Origin: Glaciecola sp041380235
GTDB taxonomy: Bacteria > Pseudomonadota > Gammaproteobacteria > Enterobacterales > Alteromonadaceae
NCBI RefSeq assembly: GCF_041380235.1
Contig: NZ_JBGIYY010000018.1
Location: forward strand, 1-64,000
Direction of reading: 5' to 3'
DNA: 64,000 bases
Shown: piece by piece, positions 1-6,778 of the stretch
Layout of the letters: the number at the start of each line of letters is the position of its first letter
Position numbering within the stretch: the first letter of the stretch is position 1
Translations under genes and position numbers: made by a program
Notes under the pieces: model-generated
What the model was told of the DNA's origin: nothing
The model's input: only the letters and a program-made list of their open reading frames with translations
The model's database searches: none

Positions 1-27
1 GGTCGCTGTTTAGCGGCCTTTTTTATT
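1..27 (+). terminator. Rho-independent terminator of a gene left of the window
   Basis: An imperfect stem (GGTCGCT / AGCGGCC around a GTTT loop) is followed directly by a run of six T on the plus strand. It would end a plus-strand gene lying outside the window. That gene and the integrase (36-1016, minus) would therefore converge. The left half of the stem may be cut by the window edge. Confidence 0.6.
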
Positions 28-35
28 GGGAAAAT

Positions 36-1016
36 TTAGCCATTAGTTTTAAGCTCAATGTTGTCGAATGGACTCACTACGGCATTTCCGCCGCGTTGCA
101 ATACATGCACGTAAATTTGTGTCGTTCGCAAATCGGAATGACCTAATTGGTCTTGAACCGTGCGTATGTCGGAGCCATTTAATAATAGATGCGTAGCAAA
201 TGAGTGTCGAAGCGTATGACATGTTACATTCTTTTCAATATGCGCCTTTTGCGCCGCCTTTTGAACTGTTTTTTGTATACCTCTTTCGTCTAAATGATGT
301 CTTCGAAGCTTTTTACTTTCGGGGTCTACAGACAAACGGCTGGCAGGAAATAAATAATGCCAGTTAAGATCATAAGCGGCATTTGGATACTTCTGCCGCA
401 AAGCGTGAGGAAGATATACACCTGCATATTTAGCGTTCAGTTTATCCTTATCTAATATTGATTTGACCAGCTTGCTCTGCGTAATGAGTGGTTGAATAAG
501 TTTGTCTGACATTGTAACAACACGATGTTTCCCGCCTTTACCATTGAATACACGTATGTTCTTAAAGTCATAGTCGATGTCTTTGATGCGAAGCCTCATA
601 CATTCCATCAAACGCAGCCCACTGCCATAGAGCAATGATATTTGTAAGAAATGTAAGGGCGGCACGCATTCAAAAAATCGAGTTGTTTCTGCCGGCGTTA
701 GCACTACAGGGAGCTTGGCTTGCTTTGTGCTGTGTATAAAATTTAAGTCAAGAGATAAGGGAGAGCCTAAGTAGTCTTTGTATAAGAAAACCAGTGCATT
801 TAAGGCAACGGTTTGTGTACTTACAGACACTTTTTTCACCGTTACTAAATATGTTAAAAATGACTCAACTTCAACATCACCTAAGATGTTTGGATGCTGA
901 AAGTTATGAAAACGAATATACTGAGCTATATATTTCAAATAGGTATCAACCGTTTTTTTTGCATAACGCTTTAAAAACATACGTTCCGAGACAGCCGAAA
1001 GAAACTGAGATTGCAT
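36..1016 (-). CDS. intI: Integron integrase IntI (tyrosine recombinase)
   Basis: The protein has 326 residues. IntI recombines attI and attC sites, capturing and excising gene cassettes; it binds attC as a folded single strand. Catalytic residues are visible: Arg135 in GSGLR, His267 and Arg270 in CHTLRH, His293 in LGH, and the nucleophile Tyr302 in QIYVHV. An N-terminal SAM-like core-binding domain covers about residues 1-95. The segment about 205-245, containing HYLFPASR and RRHHLDE, matches the extra patch that separates IntI from XerC/D. It is full length and uninterrupted, with an AAGGA ribosome site before the ATG. It is transcribed away from the array, the usual integron layout. The sequence resembles chromosomal rather than class 1-3 integrases, but the subgroup cannot be assigned here. 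Confidence 0.96.
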   Translation of the reverse strand: MQSQFLSAVSERMFLKRYAKKTVDTYLKYIAQYIRFHNFQHPNILGDVEVESFLTYLVTVKKVSVSTQTVALNALVFLYKDYLGSPLSLDLNFIHSTKQAKLPVVLTPAETTRFFECVPPLHFLQISLLYGSGLRLMECMRLRIKDIDYDFKNIRVFNGKGGKHRVVTMSDKLIQPLITQSKLVKSILDKDKLNAKYAGVYLPHALRQKYPNAAYDLNWHYLFPASRLSVDPESKKLRRHHLDERGIQKTVQKAAQKAHIEKNVTCHTLRHSFATHLLLNGSDIRTVQDQLGHSDLRTTQIYVHVLQRGGNAVVSPFDNIELKTNG

Positions 1017-1041
1017 GACTTGTTATCCTTAACAATGAGGT

Positions 1042-1070
1042 TCCATACTGTAAGAGTCGGCTAAGTGCAA
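1042..1070 (-). promoter_or_regulatory. Putative PintI promoter
   Basis: On the minus strand TTGCAC is followed after 17 nt by TATGGA, placing transcription start a little upstream of the intI ATG. The -10 is weak. I found no LexA box (CTGT-N8-ACAG) overlapping it, unlike many SOS-controlled integrons. Confidence 0.35.
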
Positions 1071-1115
1071 AACATCGCATATGATCGTCTTTCAAAACGC
1101 GGTGAAACTAGATTG

Positions 1116-1144
1116 TTGACCTTACAGGACCAGCCTAATATATT
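1116..1144 (+). promoter_or_regulatory. Putative cassette promoter Pc
   Basis: TTGACC (1116-1121), a 17-nt spacer and TATATT (1139-1144) form a good sigma-70 promoter. It points into the cassette array, about 70 nt before the putative attI crossover. Position between intI and the first cassette is where Pc normally lies. Confidence 0.5.
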
Positions 1145-1149
1145 AGTAA

Positions 1150-1221
1150 CACTACAAAAAAGAAACACGACTCAAGTACAGTTTTATTGGGAAGTTGTGT
1201 TCGGATAATAAGTTGTTATAT
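1150..1221 (+). other. Putative attI recombination site (core GTTATAT at 1215-1221)
   Basis: The first cassette must begin at a GTT core between intI and the first cassette ORF. GTTATAT at 1215 is the best candidate: it lies just upstream of the ORF at 1238 and is preceded by AAGTT. The left limit is a guess, because attI sites share little sequence between integrons. Confidence 0.45.
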
Positions 1222-1237
1222 TTCATGGAAGGTTTGA

Positions 1238-1645
1238 ATGAAGGTTTTTAAATCAAAACAAGATACCTGGTTGGTTGCCATACTTTATGTCAGTAGCTTA
1301 ATTTGTTTTTTAGCAAGTGTTTATGTTTTAGCTGAAGACTTTTCTGCTGTTAATATCATAGTTGCGGTTTTTACATCTGTCATCGGTGGAGTCTTTCCGA
1401 TCTGGCTAATTATGTCACTTCAATATCAAGTCGATGAGAAAAAGTTGAATATTACTTGTGGACCATTCAGGTGGGAAATTGAGCTTTCTACAATTAAATC
1501 AGTTGAGCCCTCGACTGATATGATTTCAAGTCCGGCTCTCTCGTTAGATAGACTGCTGATCGTTCACGGAAATGGCAAGGTTGTATTAGTTTCACCAAAA
1601 GACAAGGAAGGCTTTATCAGCGCCTTAGGTATAAATGAAATATAA
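1238..1645 (+). CDS. Cassette 1: membrane-anchored PH-like protein of unknown function
   Basis: The protein has 135 residues. Two hydrophobic helices lie at about residues 12-31 and 37-60, followed by a soluble beta-rich C-terminal half. This layout (two helices, then a strand-rich domain with GPFRWEIEL and later LIVHGNGKVVLVSP) resembles bacterial PH-domain proteins of the DUF304/EbsA type. The resemblance is structural inference only. The stop codon TAA is supplied by the attC box that follows. As the attI-proximal cassette it would be the one best transcribed from Pc. Confidence 0.7.
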   Translation: MKVFKSKQDTWLVAILYVSSLICFLASVYVLAEDFSAVNIIVAVFTSVIGGVFPIWLIMSLQYQVDEKKLNITCGPFRWEIELSTIKSVEPSTDMISSPALSLDRLLIVHGNGKVVLVSPKDKEGFISALGINEI

Positions 1646-1708
1646 CAAAACGATGAAGACGGATATCTGGGAAAAGCGCCCAGCTACCGCTTATCGTAAG
1701 TGTTAGTT
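1641..1708 (+). repeat. attC site 1
   Basis: The site runs from ATAACAA to the core GTTAGTT (1702-1708), with inner complementary boxes around a short spacer (GACGG and CCGCTTATC). It contains the stop codon of cassette 1. Confidence 0.85.
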
Positions 1709-1726
1709 GACGGGATATATTGAGCT

Positions 1727-2620
1727 ATGATGGAGCCTGTAAAAAGAATCATAGAGGATTCAGACTCCCCACTTGATGGAGAGGTCAAATATGATTTCCC
1801 TAAATTGATTTGGAATTTAGGCTTCATAATTGTTGCTTTTATATTTGCTCCATCAACATTTTCGTTATCTGCATTTTTAGTATTTATTCTTCTTACATAC
1901 TTTTCTTTGCTTATTGGCCATAGTGTTGGCATGCATAGAATGATGATCCACCGGACTTTTCGAAGCCACCTTATGACTAAGCGAGTATTAATCTATATAG
2001 GTGTTTTAGTTGGTATGTCAGGGCCGTTCGGTATTATTAAAATTCATGATTTAAGAGATTGGGCGCAAAGAAAGAGGAAATGCCATGATTTCTTCTCGCA
2101 TAAGGCTAGTTACTTTCAAGATATTTGGTGGCAATTAACATCTAAATTTGAGTTTAATAGCGCTCCAAAAATTGAAATTGAATCTGAAATTAAAGACGAT
2201 GTATTTCTTCGTTTTTGTGAACGAACATGGAGATGGCATCAACTAGGGCTAGGGATTGTGCTATTTTATTTAGGTGATTGGCCATTTGTAGTTTGGGGTG
2301 TTTTTGTAAGAGTAGCAGTGAGCGTTGTTGGTCATTGGACAATCACTTATTTTTGCCATAATCCAGGGCCTGGAACCTGGAAAGTAAAGAACGCCGCAGT
2401 GCAAGCATCTAACATCAGAGGTTTGGGGTTAATTACTTATGGTGAATGTTGGCACAATAACCATCATGCTTTTCCTGAGTCAGCTAAAATTGGACTAGAA
2501 AAAGGCCAATCAGATCCATCATGGTGGTTTATAATTTTAATGAAGAAATTAGGTCTTGTTTACGACGTGCGGCTTCCAAGATCTAAAACTCTCAGGGATG
2601 ATTTAGACTATGTCAACTAA
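1727..2620 (+). CDS. Cassette 2: fatty acyl desaturase-like integral membrane protein
   Basis: The protein has 297 residues and is unusually long for a cassette. It belongs to the membrane fatty-acid desaturase family, di-iron enzymes that insert double bonds in acyl chains. Histidine boxes are visible: His70-RMMI-His75 (HxxxxH), His107/His120/His125 in the middle, and HNNHH at 243-247 after ECW. Extra histidines stand at 203 and 211. Hydrophobic spans lie at about 28-65, 85-103 and 172-205. The box pattern suits a delta-9 acyl-CoA/acyl-lipid type, but substrate cannot be told. The central box departs from the usual HxxHH. The TAA stop comes from the attC R'' box. Confidence 0.8.
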   Translation: MMEPVKRIIEDSDSPLDGEVKYDFPKLIWNLGFIIVAFIFAPSTFSLSAFLVFILLTYFSLLIGHSVGMHRMMIHRTFRSHLMTKRVLIYIGVLVGMSGPFGIIKIHDLRDWAQRKRKCHDFFSHKASYFQDIWWQLTSKFEFNSAPKIEIESEIKDDVFLRFCERTWRWHQLGLGIVLFYLGDWPFVVWGVFVRVAVSVVGHWTITYFCHNPGPGTWKVKNAAVQASNIRGLGLITYGECWHNNHHAFPESAKIGLEKGQSDPSWWFIILMKKLGLVYDVRLPRSKTLRDDLDYVN

Positions 2621-2693
2621 CAAAACTATGAACCGGATGTTGGCAAGAGCGGCCACCACCGGTTATAGAAAGTGTTAACTTCACGTGTTAGTT
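2616..2693 (+). repeat. attC site 2, with a second GTTAG core
   Basis: The site starts CTAACAAAAC, has a CCGG/CCGG-flanked centre, and ends at GTTAACT (2673-2679). A second core-like GTTAGTT lies at 2687-2693, 14 nt further on. Either could be the crossover point; two overlapping junctions may record an earlier insertion or imprecise event. Confidence 0.75.
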
Positions 2694-2973
2694 GAAATTC
2701 AAGGATGTTTTAGTTGTGAGCTATAAGCACAAAGGAACAAATGGGCCCAACGTACCTAAAACGAATATTAAAAGTGGCATAGAGTTATTTTTCCTGCAAG
2801 TATTCGCAAGCTTTATATGTCTCAGTTTTGCAACTTATTGCTGGGGAGTAGACGCAATAGTTGGATTTGTTTCTTCTTTGCTATTTGGATTAGCGTTCGC
2901 GTTTGTAGTTCTATGGGACATTAAGAACTATGTCTATGACTTAATTACGAAAAATCATATAACAAAGGATTGA
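2692..2973 (+). CDS. Cassette 3: small two-helix membrane protein, unknown
   Basis: The protein has up to 93 residues. Two hydrophobic stretches (about 30-50 and 53-75) sit between a lysine-rich N-terminus and a charged tail. I do not recognise a family. A start at TTG 2692 would lie inside the attC core GTTAGTT. GTG 2716 is preceded by AAGGA at good spacing and may be the real start (85 residues). A first ATAACAA-like box occurs just before the stop (2958), with the full attC following. Confidence 0.6.
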   Translation: MKFKDVLVVSYKHKGTNGPNVPKTNIKSGIELFFLQVFASFICLSFATYCWGVDAIVGFVSSLLFGLAFAFVVLWDIKNYVYDLITKNHITKD

Positions 2974-2985
2974 GTCAGTGCCAGA

Positions 2986-3050
2986 AGTTAACAAAAAAAT
3001 TAAAGCGGACATCGCCAAAAGCGGGCAACGCCGCTTAATTTGGTGTTATA
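2986..3050 (+). repeat. attC site 3
   Basis: Runs from GTTAACAAA to the core GTTATAA (3044-3050), with AAGCGG/CCGCTTAA arms. A separate ATAACAAAG fragment 30 nt upstream looks like the left end of another attC. Confidence 0.8.
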
Positions 3051-3064
3051 AGGCAGATTAGCAT

Positions 3065-3544
3065 ATGAGGTCGATAGCAAAAGACGTCGCCAAACTCAAT
3101 TTTATAGTTGCTTTGCTATCTGTTTTGCTTTTCATCTATCTCATGCCAACTGATTTGTTGGGAGCAACGGTGATTTTCGGGGCATTTTTGCCATATGTAA
3201 TATTAAGCTATTTTTTGGGTTTAAGGTTTGGGTTCTGGTACTTGGCTGACGGCGAGAGACCGGGTTTGTTTGAGTTTTTGAGTGTTCCTATTGTCTTAGT
3301 ATTATTTAATACAATAGCTTCATCTTTTGTATATGGAACGTTCGGATTTTTAAATGCGCTCTTTTTCGAAGATAGATTTTTTACGCTCTCACCATCAATC
3401 TCTGGTTATTTTGAATTTCTGGTTTCAGGTATATATTCGGGGTTCATATTTGTAGCGGTAACATCATTAGTTCAAGTCAGTTTACTTTTACTTGGTAGTG
3501 CATTCTTCATTGCCAAAGTTAGGAGGGGAGCTTATGCCTTATAA
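3065..3544 (+). CDS. Cassette 4: four-helix membrane protein, unknown
   Basis: The protein has 159 residues with about four hydrophobic helices (near 12-30, 33-55, 72-92 and 125-150) and a short basic tail (KVRRG). No family is recognised. ATG 3065 lies 21 nt after the attC core. The stop TAA is part of the next attC R'' box, so the coding region fills almost the whole cassette. Confidence 0.65.
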   Translation: MRSIAKDVAKLNFIVALLSVLLFIYLMPTDLLGATVIFGAFLPYVILSYFLGLRFGFWYLADGERPGLFEFLSVPIVLVLFNTIASSFVYGTFGFLNALFFEDRFFTLSPSISGYFEFLVSGIYSGFIFVAVTSLVQVSLLLLGSAFFIAKVRRGAYAL

Positions 3545-3604
3545 CAAAACGTTAAAGCGGATAAAAATAAAAAGCAATTTTTACCGCTTAACGAAGTGTT
3601 ATAC
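3541..3604 (+). repeat. attC site 4
   Basis: ATAACAAAACG through to GTTATAC (3598-3604), with arms AAGCGG and CCGCTTAACG. Closely similar to attC 5 and attC 7, including the AAAATAAA(A/G)AGC centre. Confidence 0.88.
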
Positions 3605-3997
3605 ACACTCAGTGAGAATGAATTTTTGATAAATGCGATTCGAAGTCAAAAGAACCTTAAACCATACTTTTATAGAAAAGCTGCGAAAGTTGGTACGTAT
3701 GGTTCGATTGTTGGCTTCTTCTTAGCATATATCATGTTCTTTAGAGTTTTATCGTTCTTTGATATCGATATTAACCAACCGATCAGAGGAGATGACTTAT
3801 CGAGCAATCTACAATTCTTGGTATTCGGTGCTATATTAGTTGTCGTGTCTCTTTACATGTCATGTGCATTTTTTGCTGCAATTTATTTTATGCGTTCGCG
3901 CAACAAAGGACATATTAGTCGAGACGAGTATCTCGCTATAATATTTAAAAGTACGTATCCAAGTCACTGGCAAAAGGGCAGAAAAACGCGTGTATAA
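3596..3997 (+). CDS. Cassette 5: two-helix membrane protein whose start lies in attC 4
   Basis: The protein has up to 133 residues, with hydrophobic helices at about 38-56 and 80-100 and a basic C-terminal tail. No family is recognised. The first in-frame start is GTG 3596-3598, whose last G is the base before the attC crossover. The next usable one is TTG 3626. If GTG is used, the start codon is contributed by whichever cassette lies upstream. No good ribosome-binding site precedes either. The stop TAA is supplied by attC 5. Confidence 0.6.
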   Translation: MLYTLSENEFLINAIRSQKNLKPYFYRKAAKVGTYGSIVGFFLAYIMFFRVLSFFDIDINQPIRGDDLSSNLQFLVFGAILVVVSLYMSCAFFAAIYFMRSRNKGHISRDEYLAIIFKSTYPSHWQKGRKTRV

Positions 3998-4057
3998 CAA
4001 AACGTTGAAGCGGACAAAAATAAAGAGCAATTTTCGCCGCTTAACGTGGTGTTAGCT
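3994..4057 (+). repeat. attC site 5
   Basis: ATAACAAAACGTTGAAGCGG through to the core GTTAGCT (4051-4057). Sister of attC 4 and attC 7. Confidence 0.88.
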
Positions 4058-4085
4058 ATCTAAAGGGATTAAATAAGGAGATATT

Positions 4086-4400
4086 TTGAACATAAAGGCA
4101 AACGTAGGGACTTTTGACATATTAGGCCATCTGATTTTGTGGTTTATAATAATTATTATTACGCTTGGGATCGGAGCTTTCTTTTTTGCTTACTCGTTCT
4201 CTAAATTTATAATCAACAGAACAGAGTTGATTGACCAGCATGGTGTTTCTCATAAACTAAAATGCGATGTCGATTTATTTGGGAGCATCGGACATATTAT
4301 TTTGTGGATAATAATAACAATTCTAACGCTAGGTTTAGGCTACATTTTCTACTTTTATAAAGTATGGAATTATTGTTTAAATAACAGTTCTGTAGGGTAA
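4086..4400 (+). CDS. Cassette 6: internally duplicated hydrophobic protein
   Basis: The protein has 104 residues. The start is TTG 4086, chosen because TAAGGAG stands six bases upstream. It is built of two tandem repeats of about 45 residues. Repeat one (F-D-I-L-G-H-L-I-LW, ITLGIG, FFFAYSFSKF) matches repeat two (F-GSIGH-I-ILW, LTLGLG, IFYFYKVWNY). Each repeat has one or two hydrophobic helices, so the whole is likely an integral membrane protein with internal pseudo-symmetry. This resembles small DUF898/DUF6693-like proteins, but I cannot confirm the family. Function is unknown. Confidence 0.7.
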   Translation: MNIKANVGTFDILGHLILWFIIIIITLGIGAFFFAYSFSKFIINRTELIDQHGVSHKLKCDVDLFGSIGHIILWIIITILTLGLGYIFYFYKVWNYCLNNSSVG

Positions 4401-4407
4401 ACCGATA

Positions 4408-4472
4408 GCTAACAAAACCATTAACCGGATTTTGGCAAGAACGGCCAAAACCGGTTATGTAAAGTGTTATAC
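4408..4472 (+). repeat. attC site 6
   Basis: GCTAACAAAACC through to GTTATAC (4466-4472), with AACCGG/CCGGTTAT arms. Same subfamily as attC 2, 13 and 16. Confidence 0.88.
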
Positions 4473-4481
4473 CTCGATCAA

Positions 4482-4510
4482 TTGACACTTGTAACCACTT
4501 GGGTTACATT
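4482..4510 (+). promoter_or_regulatory. higBA promoter with internal operator palindrome
   Basis: TTGACA (4482-4487), a 17-nt spacer and TACATT (4505-4510) form a near-consensus sigma-70 promoter inside the cassette. Between the two hexamers lies a perfect inverted repeat, GTAACC / GGTTAC (4491-4496 and 4502-4507, 5-nt spacer), overlapping the -10. This is where an autorepressing HigA dimer would bind. Predicted transcription start is at or within a few bases of the higB ATG (4516), so the message may be almost leaderless. Confidence 0.75.
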
Positions 4511-4515
4511 TGCGC

Positions 4516-4794
4516 ATGATAAAAAGTTTCCTACATAAAGGTCTTCAAAAGTTCTATCAAAAAGGTAGCACTGCTGGTATTCAGAAGAAGCATGAAAAAA
4601 AGCTTAGATTAATTCTGTCAAATTTAGACCAAACTGAAAGTCCTGATGATATGGATTTGCCGGGCCTTTTTATGCATAAATTGAAAGGTGATAAGAAGGA
4701 TATATGGTCAGTCAGAGTAAGTGGAAACTGGCGTATAACTTATCGTTTTATTGGTAAGGATGTCGAACTCGTCAACTATGAGGATTATCATTAA
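4516..4794 (+). CDS. higB: Cassette 7: HigB-type mRNA interferase toxin
   Basis: The protein has 92 residues and belongs to the RelE/ParE superfamily, HigB branch, which cleaves mRNA on the ribosome. Family signs are the N-terminal basic helices (KSFLHKGLQKFYQKG), the PGLFMHKLKGDKKDIWSVRVSGNWRI core and the tail VELVNYEDYH. ATG 4516 is preferred over the upstream TTG 4510, which overlaps the -10 hexamer. The toxin gene comes first and the antitoxin ATG overlaps its stop (4794), the characteristic higBA order. Such pairs commonly stabilise cassette arrays against loss. Confidence 0.93.
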   Translation: MIKSFLHKGLQKFYQKGSTAGIQKKHEKKLRLILSNLDQTESPDDMDLPGLFMHKLKGDKKDIWSVRVSGNWRITYRFIGKDVELVNYEDYH

Positions 4795-5090
4795 TGACTA
4801 TTTATAATCCGGCGCATCCAGGTGAAATATTAAAAGAACTTGTGATAGAGCCTCTTGAACTAACAATTACCGACGTTGCAGCGCACTTAGACGTCAGCCG
4901 AAAAACACTGTCAAAAGTCTTGAATAGCCGTGCTTCTATTTCGCCAGAAATGGCAGTTCGTCTTGAATTGGTATTTGGTAAGCCTTCGGCCGATCACTGG
5001 TTGAAATTGCAAAATGCTCACGATTTATGGATAGCGCGCCAGAATCAATCAGCACTAAATGTAGAACCATACAAGGCTTTGGTGGCGTAA
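4794..5090 (+). CDS. higA: Cassette 7: HigA antitoxin, XRE-family regulator
   Basis: The protein has 98 residues. It carries the HigA signature HPGEILKELVIEPL followed by a helix-turn-helix (ITDVAAHLDVSRKTLSKVLNSRASISPEMAVRLE). It neutralises HigB and represses the operon, probably at the GTAACC/GGTTAC palindrome at 4491-4507. Its ATG overlaps the higB stop by one base, giving translational coupling. It is full length. Confidence 0.95.
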   Translation: MTIYNPAHPGEILKELVIEPLELTITDVAAHLDVSRKTLSKVLNSRASISPEMAVRLELVFGKPSADHWLKLQNAHDLWIARQNQSALNVEPYKALVA

Positions 5091-5096
5091 TTGCGG

Positions 5097-5161
5097 TATA
5101 ACAAAAGATTGAAGCGGATAAAAATAAAGAGCGATTTTTACCGCTTAATCAGGTGTTAGGC
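5097..5161 (+). repeat. attC site 7
   Basis: TATAACAAAAGATTGAAGCGG through to GTTAGGC (5155-5161). Sister of attC 4 and attC 5. Confidence 0.88.
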
Positions 5162-5166
5162 ATTCA

Positions 5167-5505
5167 GTGAACAAGGAAGATATTTTAAGACTACTAAAGG
5201 GTGTTTTCATTGGCGGTCTTAGTGCGGTAGGTGCACTATTTGCTGGGATACATTCCTTTGTTCTGCTTGGTCAAGATAATGTGCAATATTTGAATTTAAT
5301 CATTTCATTAGTGGCATTCCTTTTCTTCTGTCTTTTATCTTTGTGGGCAACAGGCTTTTGGGGGCGTTGGGGTATGGTTTTGTTCTTTGTTATTTCTCCA
5401 GTTGTTTTAATTATTGATTATGAAATTAACCCTTTCTTTCCAATTGGAGTTATTCTATTTGCATCGGTTTGTTACGCTTTAAGGTCTAATCAAAAAAATG
5501 CCTAA
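5167..5505 (+). CDS. Cassette 8: multi-helix membrane protein, unknown
   Basis: The protein has 112 residues with about three to four hydrophobic helices (12-33, 40-60, 65-82, 84-103). The start GTG 5167 lies only six bases after the attC core and has no clear ribosome site of its own. The stop TAA is part of the following attC. No family is recognised. Confidence 0.65.
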   Translation: MNKEDILRLLKGVFIGGLSAVGALFAGIHSFVLLGQDNVQYLNLIISLVAFLFFCLLSLWATGFWGRWGMVLFFVISPVVLIIDYEINPFFPIGVILFASVCYALRSNQKNA

Positions 5506-5598
5506 CAAGCCATTCAACCGGACCCATACTCGCTGGCTGGCGCTCATTCTTCGCGATTTTAGCCAGCAAGTCTGGGCCGTTTAATAGGGGCGTTAGGT
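5502..5598 (+). repeat. attC site 8 (long form)
   Basis: CCTAACAAGCC through to GTTAGGT (5592-5598), 97 bp. The long central spacer contains GCTGGCTGGC and GCCAGC, which extend the hairpin. This is a different attC subfamily from its neighbours. Confidence 0.85.
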
Positions 5599-5602
5599 AC
5601 TA

Positions 5603-6043
5603 ATGGAATATATTAAACGTCTAGGTATATTCGGGTTGTTCGTATTGTCGTTTTCTAGCAATGCCATTGATTCTGAATATGGGGCTTTTCGAATTGGAGT
5701 GGACACATTCAACTCGTCAACTGGCGTATTTGAAAGGCTGAGTTGTGATGAAAAAACTAATGCAGTGAGTAAGACTGTCGTGTCTATAACTCCAGGTCAA
5801 ACTGAGCTAATGTTAAATGCAGCGCGAAAAGATATAGCTCGTGGCAATATTGATAGTCCAAATGATTTGGAGAAGATATGTGTAAGTAGTTTTCCGTTCG
5901 AAATTTCACTACATTTAAATGACGAAATAAAATCGACTACATGTTTCAATCCTCTTGAAGAAAGACAATCAGAATTTGCTGAGATTGTTTATAATTTTGA
6001 AGCAGTTAAAAATTTGAAAGAGTCGAAATGTTCCCTTTATTAA
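5603..6043 (+). CDS. Cassette 9: exported protein, unknown
   Basis: The protein has 146 residues. An N-terminal signal peptide is visible (KRLGIFGLFVLSFSSNA, cleavage near residue 21). The mature part has four cysteines that could form disulfides (SCDEK, KICVSS, TTCFN, KCSLY), fitting a periplasmic or secreted location. The family is not recognised. ATG 5603 lies five bases after the attC core and has no clear ribosome site inside the cassette. Confidence 0.65.
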   Translation: MEYIKRLGIFGLFVLSFSSNAIDSEYGAFRIGVDTFNSSTGVFERLSCDEKTNAVSKTVVSITPGQTELMLNAARKDIARGNIDSPNDLEKICVSSFPFEISLHLNDEIKSTTCFNPLEERQSEFAEIVYNFEAVKNLKESKCSLY

Positions 6044-6051
6044 AAACCGTA

Positions 6052-6119
6052 CCTAACAAATGCATTAAGACGGATTTGTCACAAGAGCGGTGCCAAACCG
6101 CTTATGCAAAGTGTTATGT
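6052..6119 (+). repeat. attC site 9
   Basis: CCTAACAAATGC through to GTTATGT (6113-6119), with AAGACGG and CCGCTTATGC arms. Confidence 0.87.
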
Positions 6120-6134
6120 TGCTCTCGAGGAATC

Positions 6135-6467
6135 ATGGATAATTTCGAAACTGTAATTATATGGATCGTATTCATCTGGATAGTTGTAAGCTCATTTCTG
6201 TTTTCAGCACTCGAAGACAGAATTGTAAAAGGGCTCAAATTACAACTTGGAAATAATGCTCATGCAATTGGTAAAAACACTTTCTCCAATCCATTGCAGA
6301 ACTTTAAAAACGTAATTTTCTTTTTTAAATACAAGGCCGATGATAATGATTCAGATGAGGTTAAAGCGCTTCTTCGGAAAGGGAGAATTCTCAATATCTT
6401 GTATTATGTTCAGATCGCTATTATTGGGATATTTATGATTAACTTCTTTGAAAGTCTAGGGCTTTAG
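6135..6467 (+). CDS. Cassette 10: two-helix membrane protein, unknown
   Basis: The protein has 110 residues from ATG 6135, chosen because CGAGGA precedes it. The longer reading from 6090 would run through attC 9. Helices are at about 6-25 and 88-107, with a basic and charged segment between (DRIVKGLKLQ, ADDNDSDEVKALLRKG). The layout suggests an N- and C-terminally anchored protein with a cytoplasmic middle. No family is recognised. Confidence 0.65.
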   Translation: MDNFETVIIWIVFIWIVVSSFLFSALEDRIVKGLKLQLGNNAHAIGKNTFSNPLQNFKNVIFFFKYKADDNDSDEVKALLRKGRILNILYYVQIAIIGIFMINFFESLGL

Positions 6468-6489
6468 GTGAGGCATTGTTATTCTTCGA

Positions 6490-6520
6490 ACTAATACCGC
6501 AACATAACGAAGTGTTGAGG
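6490..6520 (+). repeat. Degenerate attC 10 (right half only)
   Basis: Only the right half of an attC is recognisable: AATACCGC followed by AACGAAGTGTTGAGG, which resembles the right half of attC 4. No TAACAA box is found after the cassette 10 stop at 6467. The site may be inactive. The first palindromic element follows directly. Confidence 0.45.
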
Positions 6521-6756
6521 CTGCAGATTTACTCGATTTTTCAAATTTCGGGTCGAAATAAGGGATCGCAAATGCATTGATTGAGTAGAGTTCGTCCTTG
6601 ACAGAGCTNGAGGCTGTAGAATTACTCGATTTCTCAAATTTCGGGTCGAAATAAGGGATAGCAAATGCATTGCTTGAGTAGAGTTCGTCCTTGACAGAGC
6701 TATACAGGAGGTCGAAAAAATGATGGTTTTGACAAAAATAGAAATTCTACAGCCTC
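6517..6756 (+). repeat. Junction element E1 (terminal inverted repeats, internal 92-bp tandem duplication)
   Basis: The element begins GAGGCTGCAG and ends TTCTACAGCCTC, flanked by GTT on the left and GTTATGT on the right. Positions 6517-6608 and 6610-6701 are two nearly identical 92-bp direct copies, with the ambiguous base n (6609) exactly between them. The unduplicated unit (6610-6756) is 147 bp, with perfect 14-bp ends GAGGCTGTAGAATT and its complement. It has no ORF of note. Its interior differs from the other three elements, but its ends and insertion point are the same. Confidence 0.8.
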
Positions 6757-6778
6757 GTTATGTGCCATGAGGTTTTAG

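Noticed and set aside
794..1018. Plus-strand frame of 74 codons within intI
   Set aside because: It is the complement of the conserved integrase N-terminus and has no family features.
1020..1150. LexA box controlling intI
   Set aside because: ACTGTAAGAG at 1046 and TTACAGG at 1122 resemble half-sites, but no CTGT-N8-ACAG pairing exists.
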